A stretch of 9,279 nt of DNA from Planctomycetia bacterium (GTDB lineage Bacteria; Planctomycetota; Planctomycetia; Pirellulales; UBA1268): contig RFPF01000104.1 in assembly GCA_009926295.1 (NCBI GenBank), positions 1 to 9,279 of the forward strand. Direction: 5' to 3'. A model generated the notes under the pieces. It was not told the origin of the DNA. It searched no databases and worked only from the letters and a program-made list of their open reading frames with translations. Made by a program: the position numbers and the translations under genes. Shown here one piece after another: positions 1 through 5,949 of this stretch; positions within the stretch are counted from its first letter, which is position 1; every line of letters begins with the position of its first letter.

Positions 1-738
1 ATCGAGGCGGCCGTGCGGCAGCGCGTGCGGCGTGGTGCCGTGCAGATGACGCTCGACGTCACCGGGTCGGCCGCTCCGCCAGCCCGTTCTCTCGACGCTG
101 GGCAGCTCGAGGCCTACCTCGGCCAGCTCGAAACATTCTGCAGCCGGCATGACCTCTCCCTGCCGAAGTCGATCGATGCCCTGCTCTCGCTGCCCGGCAT
201 CCTCGCCGACGATCTTCCGGCGAGCGACGCGCTCGACCGCACGTGGCCGCTGGTGTCGCGGGCGGTCGGGCAGGCCCTCGACGGCCTCGATGCGATGCGG
301 CGCACCGAGGGCGCCGCGCTCGCCCGAGACATGCTCGCGACCTGTGGCGAACTCCGCGGCCTCATCGCCGCTATCCGCACGCGGGTTCCGAGCATGCTCG
401 ACGAGCATCGCCGGCGGCTGGAGGAGCGTGTCGGCAGGGTGCTCGCCACACGGGGCGTGTCGCTCGGCGATGCCGAGGTGGCCCGCGAGATCGCGCTGCT
501 CGCCGACCGGGCCGACATCGCCGAGGAGCTCGTGCGGCTCGAGAGCCATCTCGACCAGTTCGAGCGGCTCCTCGGCGACGACTCCCCGGGCCGGACGCTC
601 GACTTTCTCACCCAGGAAATCGCCCGCGAGGCCAACACGATCGCCGCCAAGTCGCCGGACGTCGCGATCGCCCACGCCGTGGTCGACACGAAAACCCGGA
701 TCGAGCGGCTCCGCGAAATGGTGCAGAACGTCGAGTAG
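1..738 (+). CDS. yicC: YicC-family endoribonuclease, 5' end outside window
   Basis: The reading frame is open from base 1 to the TAG at 736-738 (245 residues). Family members are about 290 residues, so roughly 45 N-terminal residues lie upstream of the window. GTG codons near the left edge are internal: the residues around them match the family segment 'VR..V.RG.V', which follows the conserved N-terminal part. The C-terminal DUF1732-type signature is clear: LDFLTQEIAREANTIAAKS near residues 200-218, followed by a helix ending REMVQNVE at the stop. The middle is Arg/Glu-rich and helical. E. coli YicC is described as an endoribonuclease acting on RNA, including the small RNA RyhB; other organisms are less studied, so the function here is by family. 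The gene precedes gmk by 50 bp, the classical yicC-gmk-rpoZ order, which supports the call. Family identity is near certain; biochemical role is moderately certain. Confidence 0.93.
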   Translation: MEAAVRQRVRRGAVQMTLDVTGSAAPPARSLDAGQLEAYLGQLETFCSRHDLSLPKSIDALLSLPGILADDLPASDALDRTWPLVSRAVGQALDGLDAMRRTEGAALARDMLATCGELRGLIAAIRTRVPSMLDEHRRRLEERVGRVLATRGVSLGDAEVAREIALLADRADIAEELVRLESHLDQFERLLGDDSPGRTLDFLTQEIAREANTIAAKSPDVAIAHAVVDTKTRIERLREMVQNVE

Positions 739-739
739 T

Positions 740-768
740 GCGGGCGGCCGGCTTTTCAACCCGCCCGT
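740..768 (+). other. Small GC hairpin between yicC and gmk
   Basis: A 7-bp perfect stem (741-747 CGGGCGG with 761-767 CCGCCCG) encloses a 13-base loop containing a CTTTTC run, just after the yicC stop. No T-tract follows it, so it does not look like a standard intrinsic terminator. It could slow transcription or stabilise the 3' end of the yicC message, or be chance in GC-rich DNA. Confidence 0.25.
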
Positions 769-788
769 CGCTGCGGTAGAACGTCCGG

Positions 789-1400
789 ATGGCACCCCGT
801 CCAGGCAAACTCGTCGTCATCTCCGGCCCCTCCGGCGTCGGCAAAACCTCGATCCTGCGACGGCTGCTCACCGACCTCCCGCAGCTCGTCCCCAGCGTGT
901 CGGCCACCACCCGTCCGCCCCGGGCCGGCGAGAAGGAGGGCGTGGATTACCACTTCCTCTCGGCCGCAGAGTTCGAAAAACGCCGGGCCGCCGGGGAGTT
1001 CCTCGAGTGCTGCCAGGTGTACGGGCGGCAGCACTGGTACGGCACGCTCGTGGCCGAAGTGAAGCCCAGGCTCGCGGCCGGCGCGTGGGTGGTGCTGGAG
1101 ATCGACGTGGAGGGTACACTTTCGATTTTGGGAAGGTATCCTGAGGCGGTGACGATCTTCGTCGAGCCAACACATCCCGACCAGCTCGAAGAGCGGCTCA
1201 CCGGCCGCGGCACCGAGAGCCCGGAGGCGATGGCGCGGCGGCTGGAGGTCGCGCGACGAGAACTGCTCGAGGCCCACCGCTACCAGCACCGCGTCGTCAA
1301 CGAGAATCTCGAGGCGGCCGTCGATTCGATCAAACGCATCCTGGCCGACGCAGGCCTCCCCACCCACCCGACACCAGCCCACTCAGGAGCCCACGCATGA
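789..1400 (+). CDS. gmk: Guanylate kinase
   Basis: This is the cytoplasmic kinase that converts GMP plus ATP to GDP plus ADP, linking purine synthesis and salvage to GTP and dGTP. The 203-residue product has the full family layout. The P-loop GPSGVGKT is at residues 13-20. The GMP-binding segment has TTRPPRAGE at 40-48, FLE at 71-73 and WYG at 83-85. EIDVEG at 104-109 corresponds to the core strand with the conserved Asp. The lid arginine region RLTGRGTES is at 136-144, and the C-terminal VVNENL at 169-174 matches the usual 'IVND.L'. Length is normal (E. coli about 207). The ATG at 789 puts the P-loop at the expected distance from the N-terminus; no strong Shine-Dalgarno is visible. The stop overlaps the next start (ATGA at 1397-1400), indicating translational coupling to rpoZ. 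Confidence 0.97.
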   Translation: MAPRPGKLVVISGPSGVGKTSILRRLLTDLPQLVPSVSATTRPPRAGEKEGVDYHFLSAAEFEKRRAAGEFLECCQVYGRQHWYGTLVAEVKPRLAAGAWVVLEIDVEGTLSILGRYPEAVTIFVEPTHPDQLEERLTGRGTESPEAMARRLEVARRELLEAHRYQHRVVNENLEAAVDSIKRILADAGLPTHPTPAHSGAHA

Positions 1401-1660
1401 TCGACGACCTGCGCGAAGAGGAGATCGTCAACAAGGTCGGAGGCCGCTTCAAGCTCTCCACCCTCATCCAGAAGCGGCTCGTCGCCCTCAACGCCGGAGG
1501 CCGGCCGCTCGTCGACATCGACTCCGACGACAAGATGCAGATCGTGATCGAGGAGATCAAGCAGGACAAGATCTTTCTCGACACCTCGTCGAACCTCCGC
1601 ATCACCGGAGAGTCGCCCGAGGCGGGCGGACCCTTGGACTTCGACACCTCCATCCTGTAG
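1397..1660 (+). CDS. rpoZ: DNA-directed RNA polymerase omega subunit
   Basis: This is a small accessory RNA polymerase subunit that chaperones beta' and helps core assembly. The 87-residue product has the two family segments. RFKLSTLIQKRLVALN at 17-32 matches the conserved 'RF.L...A..R...L' helix. DKMQIVIEEIKQDKI at 45-59 matches the 'K...IAL.EI..GKI' segment. The protein begins MIDDLREEEIVNKVGG, a form I associate with planctomycete omega proteins. The C-terminal tail (about 66-87) is acidic and probably disordered. The start ATG overlaps the gmk stop by 4 bp, and the gmk-rpoZ-coa gene order is conserved across many bacteria, which raises confidence for a divergent short protein. Regulation is probably by co-transcription and coupling with gmk. 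Confidence 0.9.
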   Translation: MIDDLREEEIVNKVGGRFKLSTLIQKRLVALNAGGRPLVDIDSDDKMQIVIEEIKQDKIFLDTSSNLRITGESPEAGGPLDFDTSIL

Positions 1661-1666
1661 GGCTGA

Positions 1667-2236
1667 ATGCTCGCGGGGCGTGAGATCGTTCTCGGCGTGT
1701 CGGGGGGCATCGCCGCCTACAAGGCCGCCGCACTGGCGAGCCTGCTCGTCCAGGAGGGGGCGGGCGTCACGGCCGTGCTCACGCGGAACGCGCGGCGGTT
1801 CGTCGGTGCGGCCACGTTCGCAGCCCTCACCGGCCGTCCCGTGGCGAGCCGCAGTTTCGACCCGGCGTCGTTCCCGCTCGGAGGCCACATCGAACTCGCC
1901 GCGCGGGCCGATCTCGTGGTCGTGGCGCCGGCCTCGGCGGACCTGCTCGCCAAGGTGGCCACGGGCGCGGCAGACGATCTGCTCACCACGCTCCTGCTGT
2001 GCGCCACCTGCCCCGTGCTCTATGCGCCCGCGATGAACTCGGCGATGTGGGCGAAGCCCGCCGTGCAGCGCAACGTGCGACGGGTGTCGGAAGACGGGGG
2101 CCTCATCGTGCAGCCCGGCACCGGATGGCTGTCGTGCCGCCAGCAGGGCACGGGCCGAATGGCCGAGCCCGGTGAAATCGCCTCCGTGATCCGCGACACG
2201 CTCGCCGCACGGCCCCGCGGCGACGGCCCCCGTTGA
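1667..2236 (+). CDS. coaC: Phosphopantothenoylcysteine decarboxylase (CoaC, stand-alone)
   Basis: This is a flavoprotein of the HFCD family that decarboxylates 4'-phosphopantothenoyl-cysteine to 4'-phosphopantetheine in coenzyme A synthesis. The 189 residues carry the expected marks: an N-terminal Rossmann-like start with GVSGGIAAYKA at 10-20, the HIEL active-site histidine at 74, an FMN-contacting VVAPASADLLAK at 85-96 (variant of the PASANT motif), APAMNSAMW at 120-128 (PXMNXXMW motif), and the substrate-clamp cysteine C157 in LSCRQQGTGRMAEP. Most bacteria fuse this domain to the CoaB ligase; here it ends at its own TGA, and the ligase begins 13 bp later in another frame, giving a split arrangement. 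Start ATG at 1667 lies 6 bp after the rpoZ stop. All key residues are present, so it should be active. Confidence 0.94.
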   Translation: MLAGREIVLGVSGGIAAYKAAALASLLVQEGAGVTAVLTRNARRFVGAATFAALTGRPVASRSFDPASFPLGGHIELAARADLVVVAPASADLLAKVATGAADDLLTTLLLCATCPVLYAPAMNSAMWAKPAVQRNVRRVSEDGGLIVQPGTGWLSCRQQGTGRMAEPGEIASVIRDTLAARPRGDGPR

Positions 2237-2249
2237 GCCCGACCGCCGC

Positions 2250-2936
2250 ATGGCCCGCATCCTGATCACCGCCGGCCCGACCCGCGCCGCCATCGACGAC
2301 GTGCGATTCCTCACCAACGCCTCGAGCGGGCGGATGGCCCTGGCGCTGGTCAAGGCGGCCCGGGCCGCCGGACACGAGGTGATCGTCGTCAGCGGCCCGG
2401 TCGCAGTGGAGTATCCCCGCGGCGTGTGCGTGGAACGGGTGCTGACGACCGCCGAGATGCTCGCCGCCTGCCTCGCACGGCTTCCCCACGTCGACGGCGT
2501 CATCGCCGCAGCCGCGCCCTGCGACTTCGAGCCCGAGCGGCGGGTGCGCGGGAAGATCCCCCGGCAGGGAACGACGCTCACCCTGAGGCTGAAGCCGACG
2601 GTCGACGTGATCGCGACGGTCGCGCGCCGGGCCCGCGGCGGGCAGTGGATGGTCGCCTTCGCGCTCGAGCCCGACGCCGATCCGACACGGGCCCTCGAGA
2701 AGATCACGACGAAACGCTGCGATCTGATCGCCGTCAACGACCTGTCTGCGGTCGACGCGAGCCGAACGGCGCTCACCGTGTACGACCGGACGCACGCCCG
2801 CGTGGGCGGCAGGTCCGGGACGAAGGCGGCGGTGGCGGCGTGGCTGGTCCGCCTGATCGAGACCCGGCTCGTGACGGCGACGATCCTCGCCTCGGGGTGC
2901 CGGAGGAGAAGCCGGATCGCCTCCAGCGCGGTGTAG
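2250..2936 (+). CDS. coaB: Phosphopantothenate-cysteine ligase (CoaB); C-terminus replaced by antisense argC sequence
   Basis: This ligase joins 4'-phosphopantothenate and cysteine, the step before CoaC. The 228 residues show the CoaB domain: ILITAGPTRAAIDDVRFLTN at 4-23, SSGRM at 25-29, VIAAAAPCDFEP at 84-95, a lysine in GKIPRQ at 101-106 equivalent to the KIKK motif, LKPTVDVIA at 114-122, MVAFALE at 134-140, and IAVNDLSAVDA at 160-170. The family fold ends about at AAVAAWLVRLIE (residues 193-204). Residues 206-228 and the TAG stop lie entirely inside the left arm of a perfect 74-bp inverted repeat and are the reverse complement of argC codons, so this tail (ending SRIASSAV) is not native CoaB. 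The catalytic part appears intact, and loss of the last few residues may be tolerated. The true C-terminus and stop cannot be read from this sequence. Confidence 0.9.
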   Translation: MARILITAGPTRAAIDDVRFLTNASSGRMALALVKAARAAGHEVIVVSGPVAVEYPRGVCVERVLTTAEMLAACLARLPHVDGVIAAAAPCDFEPERRVRGKIPRQGTTLTLRLKPTVDVIATVARRARGGQWMVAFALEPDADPTRALEKITTKRCDLIAVNDLSAVDASRTALTVYDRTHARVGGRSGTKAAVAAWLVRLIETRLVTATILASGCRRRSRIASSAV

Positions 2937-3036
2937 CGACGTCGCCATCCTCGGAGCCACCGGCTACACCGCGCTGGAGGCGATCCGGCTTCTCCTCCGG
3001 CACCCCGAGGCGAGGATCGTCGCCGTCACGAGCCGG
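2864..3036. repeat. Perfect 74-bp inverted repeat with 25-bp spacer, coaB/argC junction
   Basis: Base-by-base comparison gives 74 of 74 complementary positions between 2864-2937 and 2963-3036 (paired positions sum to 5900). The spacer is 2938-2962, and mismatch starts at once on both the inner and outer sides. The right arm encodes canonical ArgC residues (YTALEAIRLLLRHPEARIVA), so it is the original copy. The left arm is its reverse complement placed over the coaB end. The transcript could form a 74-bp RNA duplex with a 25-base loop. No inverted-repeat termini, transposase or target duplication accompany it, so it is not an insertion sequence. The pattern is that of a fold-back or template-switch event, or of an amplification/assembly artefact. 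Confidence 0.97.
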
Positions 3037-3942
3037 CAGGAGGGCCGCCCGCCGATCTCGACGGTGCACCCGAGCCTCGTCGGCAGGCTCGACCTCCCCC
3101 TCGAGGACCTTGCGCCCGAAGAGGTCGGCGAGCGAGCCCGTTGCGTCCTCTCCTGCCTGCCGCACTGCGCGAGCGCCGAGATCATCCCCCGCGTGCTGGC
3201 GGCGGGCGCGACAGTGATCGACTTCAGCGCCGACTACCGCCTCGACGACGCAGCGACCTACCTGGAATGGTATGGGCACGAGCATCCCGACGCCGGCCGG
3301 CTCGGCGGCACGGTCTACGGACTGCCCGAACTCTTCCGCGACCGGATCGCCGGGGCGCAGCTCGTGGCGAACCCCGGCTGCTATGCCACATCGGCCATCC
3401 TCCCCCTCGCTCCGCTCATGCGAAGCGGACTGTTCCACACGGACGACATCATCGTCGACTCCAAGAGCGGCGTCAGCGGCGCCGGGCGGTCTCCGAAGCT
3501 GACCACGCACTTTCCGGAATGCAACGAGAGCATGTCGGCCTACAACGTGGGCCGGCATCGTCACACGCCGGAAATCGAGCAGATCGTCGCCCGCTTCGCC
3601 GGCGTCCGTCCGCAGGTCATCTTCACGCCCCAGCTCGCCCCGATGGACCGCGGCATACTCTCCACCATCTACGTCCGTCCACGCCGTGAGATCGCCGAGG
3701 CCGACGTGATGGACATCCTTCGCGAGGCCTACGCCGGCGAGCGGTTCGTGCGGATCGTCGACCACCTGCCGGCGACGAAGGATACCGTCGGCACGAACTT
3801 CATCGACGTCACCGCCCGCGTCGTCCGCGGCCGCGTGCTCCTCATCAGCTGCGAGGACAACCTCGTGAAGGGCGCCGCGGGCGCCGCCGTCCAGAACCTC
3901 AACTGCGTGTTCGGCCTGCCCGAAGCGCTCGGCCTGCCCTGA
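2938..3942 (+). CDS. argC: N-acetyl-gamma-glutamyl-phosphate reductase (ArgC), start codon missing
   Basis: ArgC reduces N-acetylglutamyl phosphate to the semialdehyde with NADPH, the third step of ornithine/arginine synthesis. Homology begins at codon 2938 with DVAILGATGYTALE, the NADP-binding Rossmann start. It continues through SCLPH, the NPGCYAT active-site loop (Cys codon 3379-3381), KSGVSGAGR, a histidine motif HRHTPEI (codons 3556-3576), FTPQLAPMDRGI, and the C-terminal LVKGAAGAAVQNLN, to TGA at 3940-3942. About 334 codons match the family length. No ATG, GTG or TTG lies in frame between the stop codon at 2872-2874 and GTG 3064, and starting at 3064 would delete the NADP motif. The native start was evidently just left of 2938, where the inverted repeat now sits. 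As written the gene could not make full-length protein; the body shows no other damage. Confidence 0.9.
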   Translation, partial: DVAILGATGYTALEAIRLLLRHPEARIVAVTSRQEGRPPISTVHPSLVGRLDLPLEDLAPEEVGERARCVLSCLPHCASAEIIPRVLAAGATVIDFSADYRLDDAATYLEWYGHEHPDAGRLGGTVYGLPELFRDRIAGAQLVANPGCYATSAILPLAPLMRSGLFHTDDIIVDSKSGVSGAGRSPKLTTHFPECNESMSAYNVGRHRHTPEIEQIVARFAGVRPQVIFTPQLAPMDRGILSTIYVRPRREIAEADVMDILREAYAGERFVRIVDHLPATKDTVGTNFIDVTARVVRGRVLLISCEDNLVKGAAGAAVQNLNCVFGLPEALGLP

Positions 3943-3950
3943 ACGCCGCC

Positions 3951-5174
3951 ATGAGCATCACCGAAACGCCCGTCCGCCTGCCGATTCCGCCGCTCCCCCG
4001 CGGCTTCCGCGTCGCCGGCGCGCACGCCGGGCTGAAGCGCAACCCCACCCGCGAGGACATCTCGCTCGTGCTGTCCGACCACCCGGCCACCGCGGCGGGC
4101 GTCTACACGACCAACCTCGTATTCGCCGCGCCGGTGGCCTACGACCGGGCCCGCACGCCGGGAACGGGCTTCCGCGCGATCGCGGTGAACTCCGGCAACG
4201 CAAACGCCTGCACGGGCACCCGCGGCCTCGAGGACGCCGCCGCGATGGCGGCGGCGGCCGCCGCGGCGCTCGAGATTCCCAGCGAGAGCGTGCTCGTGCT
4301 CTCGACCGGGATCATCGGCGAGTTCCTGCCGCTCGAGAAGATCGAGGCTGGGATCGCCATGGTCGCCAGCCAGCTCGCGAGCGACGCCGACGCGGTCGTC
4401 GCGTCCGCACGTGGCATGATGACGACCGACACGCGGCCGAAGCTGGCCGGGTCGTCGTTCCAGGCCGGTGGTCGCAGCCACTCGCTGTTCGGCATGGCGA
4501 AGGGAGCGGCGATGGTCGGCCCGCGGATGGCGACGATGCTCGGCGTGATCCTCACCGACGCCGCCCTCGGGGTTGCCGATGCGCAGCGACTCCTGGCCGA
4601 GGCGACGGAGGCGACGTTCAACTGCGTCAGTGTGGACGGCCACACGAGCACCAACGACACCGTCCTCCTTCTCGCCAACGGAGCTGCCGGGGGCGCTCCG
4701 CTCGCAGGCCGCGACCTCGACGCCTTCGGCCGCGCCCTCGCCGACGCCTGCGAGGCGCTCGCCCGTGAGATCGCCGACGACGGCGAGGGCGCCACCCACG
4801 TGCTCCGCGTCGAGGTGAGGGGCTGCCGCACCCGCGACGAGGCCCGGCAGATCGCCCGCACCGTGGCCGACAGCCCGCTGGTCAAGACGGCGATCCATGG
4901 AGCCGACCCGAACTGGGGGCGGATCGTGTCGGCGGCCGGGTATTCCGGCGTGCCGTTCGACCCCGACGGGCTCGTGCTGCGGCTCAACGGGACCCTCCTC
5001 TTCGAGAACGGCCAGCCGGTCTCCTTCGACGCCGACCTGGTTTCAGCATCGATCAAGGCGGCTCGCGAGACGCTGATCGAGCTGGAGGTCCACGCCGGCC
5101 CGGCCGCGATCCGCTTCTATTCGAGCGACCTTACGGCCGAATACGTCCACCTGAACGCCGACTACCACACCTGA
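3951..5174 (+). CDS. argJ: Glutamate N-acetyltransferase / amino-acid acetyltransferase ArgJ
   Basis: ArgJ transfers the acetyl group from N-acetylornithine to glutamate, recycling it in arginine synthesis; some members also use acetyl-CoA. The 407-residue proenzyme is of normal length. Family marks are GFRVAGAHAGLK near 18-29, AVNSGNANACTG at 78-89, the oxyanion-hole STG at 118-120, and KGAAMVGPRMATML at 184-197. Self-cleavage is expected between A194 and T195, making T195 the N-terminal nucleophile of the beta chain. Further on are HTSTNDT, KTAIHGADPNWGRI and the C-terminal NADYHT. The cleavage motif has PRM where PNM is commoner. A poly-alanine helix (about 96-107) falls in the alpha chain. 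The ATG at 3951 lies 8 bp after the argC stop, so the two are probably one operon. Whether it is mono- or bifunctional cannot be told from sequence. Confidence 0.96.
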   Translation: MSITETPVRLPIPPLPRGFRVAGAHAGLKRNPTREDISLVLSDHPATAAGVYTTNLVFAAPVAYDRARTPGTGFRAIAVNSGNANACTGTRGLEDAAAMAAAAAAALEIPSESVLVLSTGIIGEFLPLEKIEAGIAMVASQLASDADAVVASARGMMTTDTRPKLAGSSFQAGGRSHSLFGMAKGAAMVGPRMATMLGVILTDAALGVADAQRLLAEATEATFNCVSVDGHTSTNDTVLLLANGAAGGAPLAGRDLDAFGRALADACEALAREIADDGEGATHVLRVEVRGCRTRDEARQIARTVADSPLVKTAIHGADPNWGRIVSAAGYSGVPFDPDGLVLRLNGTLLFENGQPVSFDADLVSASIKAARETLIELEVHAGPAAIRFYSSDLTAEYVHLNADYHT

Positions 5175-5279
5175 ACGGCCTATACTCCCCTGCCCGGGCG
5201 ACGACGGCATCTGCCTTGACTCGGCCGGGCGGAAAATGTTTTCTTTGACCGCGTTCCGCCCTCCGGGATCCCGCCCCTG
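5175..5279 (+). promoter_or_regulatory. Gap with candidate promoter before the acidic-protein gene
   Basis: This 105-bp gap is the longest + strand non-coding stretch in the window. TATACT at 5181-5186 resembles a -10 box but has no -35 in place. TTGACT at 5216-5221 matches five of six -35 bases; 17 bp later is only TTTTCT (5239-5244). An A/T-rich patch at 5233-5246 (AAAATGTTTTCTTT) stands out in very GC-rich surroundings. A new transcription start here is plausible but the boxes are weak. Confidence 0.3.
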
Positions 5280-5280
5280 A
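5236..5280 (+). CDS. Possible 14-codon leader ORF
   Basis: ATG at 5236 opens a 14-codon frame reading MFSLTAFRPPGSRP. Its TGA (5278-5280) shares the A with the ATG of the next gene (TGATG at 5278-5282). This geometry would allow termination-reinitiation coupling to the acidic protein. There is no run of regulatory codons typical of an amino-acid attenuator and no convincing Shine-Dalgarno, so it may be chance. Confidence 0.15.
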   Translation: MFSLTAFRPPGSRP

Positions 5281-5522
5281 TGCCCACAGCGCTCCGTTCC
5301 ATCCCGACGATCGTGGCCGCCGATCCCGAGGACGACGATCTCGAGGACGACGACGACCTCGACGTCGGCCAGCCGCTGCCGGAGGAGGAGTCGAGCTTCG
5401 ACGACTTCGACGACGACTTCGACGACGATTTCGAGGAAGAGGCGAACGACCCCGACTGGGACCATCCCGACGAAGCCGAGCCCGCCCCGCCGCCCGCGAA
5501 GGCGCCGGCCAAGAAGAAGTAG
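5280..5522 (+). CDS. Small Asp/Glu-rich protein of unknown function
   Basis: I do not recognise a named family. The 80-residue product is extremely acidic: about 31 of 80 residues are Asp or Glu, concentrated at 15-62, with a short repeated FDD/FDDD/FDDD/FEEE stretch (about 40-53). It then has a Pro/Ala linker (EPAPPPAKAPA) and a basic KKK end. No cysteine, signal peptide or membrane segment is present, and it is probably disordered. The repeat is also visible in DNA as near-tandem 12-mers at about 5398-5438. The ATG at 5280 is the only ATG in frame. It is followed 15 bp later by the TPR gene, suggesting co-expression. Possible roles such as an acidic chaperone-like, nucleic-acid-mimicking or metal-binding peptide are guesses. 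That it is a real gene is supported by position, codon phase and clean flanking, not by a known homologue. Confidence 0.7.
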   Translation: MPTALRSIPTIVAADPEDDDLEDDDDLDVGQPLPEEESSFDDFDDDFDDDFEEEANDPDWDHPDEAEPAPPPAKAPAKKK

Positions 5523-5527
5523 CGATC

Positions 5528-5532
5528 GGAGG
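5528..5532 (+). promoter_or_regulatory. Shine-Dalgarno for the TPR gene
   Basis: GGAGG at 5528-5532 ends 5 bases before the ATG at 5538. It is one of the few strong ribosome-binding sites in the window and fixes the start of the TPR protein. Confidence 0.6.
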
Positions 5533-5537
5533 CCCCG

Positions 5538-5921
5538 ATGGCCCGCACCCGCACGAGCGACTGGTTCGGCCGGATGAGCCAGCTCGACTTCGACGTCGAC
5601 TTCTTCGAGAAGCTCCTCGCCCGCAACGGCGATTCGGTCGAGGTGCTGCGGACGCTCGGTGAACTCGTGGCCAGAAAGGGCGACGTGCAGCGGGCACTCG
5701 AGGTCGACCGCCGACTCGTGGCGCTGCTGCCCAGGGACTCCCTCGCCCGCTACAATCTCGCCTGTTCGCTGGCCCTGGCCGGACTGCCCGACGAGGCGAT
5801 CGATTCGCTCTCGTCGGCGATCCTTCTCGGCTACGACGACCTGGCGCACCTCGAGGTCGACCCAGACCTCGACTCGCTGCGGGAGCGGCCCGACTTCCGG
5901 GCGTTGCTCGGCAACGAGTAG
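5538..5921 (+). CDS. Tetratricopeptide-repeat protein
   Basis: This is a 127-residue soluble protein with two TPR units, at about residues 32-65 (VEVLRTLGELVARKGDVQRA) and 66-99 (ARYNLACSLALAGLPDEAI). They are followed by a capping segment HLEVDPDLDSLRERPDFRALL that often closes short TPR proteins. The N-terminal 30 residues contain an acidic/aromatic stretch (DFDVDFFEKLL). TPRs bind other proteins, so a scaffold or adaptor role is expected; the partner is unknown. The adjacent acidic protein is an obvious candidate by position only. A strong Shine-Dalgarno precedes the ATG, and the stop lies 28 bp before the phosphorylase start. No signal peptide is visible, so it is cytoplasmic. Confidence 0.88.
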   Translation: MARTRTSDWFGRMSQLDFDVDFFEKLLARNGDSVEVLRTLGELVARKGDVQRALEVDRRLVALLPRDSLARYNLACSLALAGLPDEAIDSLSSAILLGYDDLAHLEVDPDLDSLRERPDFRALLGNE

Positions 5922-5949
5922 GCGGCGCGCCCACTTCGCGAGGGACCGC

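Noticed and set aside
1280..2776. 498-codon open frame on the - strand across rpoZ, coaC and coaB
   Set aside because: Its translation is Arg/Ala/Ser/His-rich with no family resemblance and lies antisense to three well-supported genes; long antisense frames are common in very GC-rich DNA.
2864..3036. Inverted repeat as an insertion sequence, attenuator, or transcription terminator
   Set aside because: No transposase or flanking duplication; the sequence is argC coding DNA and its copy, and it destroys the argC start, so a selected regulatory role is unlikely.
4235..4275. GCC/GCG-rich near-palindromic stretch in argJ
   Set aside because: Explained by a run of alanine codons in a helix of the ArgJ alpha chain; imperfect and in frame.
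3729..4898. 389-codon open frame on the - strand over argC/argJ
   Set aside because: Antisense to argJ, low-complexity composition and no recognisable motif; a codon-bias shadow.
5398..5438. Near-tandem 12-mer repeats as a possible CRISPR or satellite
   Set aside because: No spacers and too short; they are Phe-Asp-Asp-Asp codon repeats within the acidic protein.
5659..5949. N-terminal extension of the phosphorylase frame
   Set aside because: It overlaps the TPR gene, has a nonsense Ser/Arg-rich translation, and the start at 5950 gives the normal PNP length with a Shine-Dalgarno.
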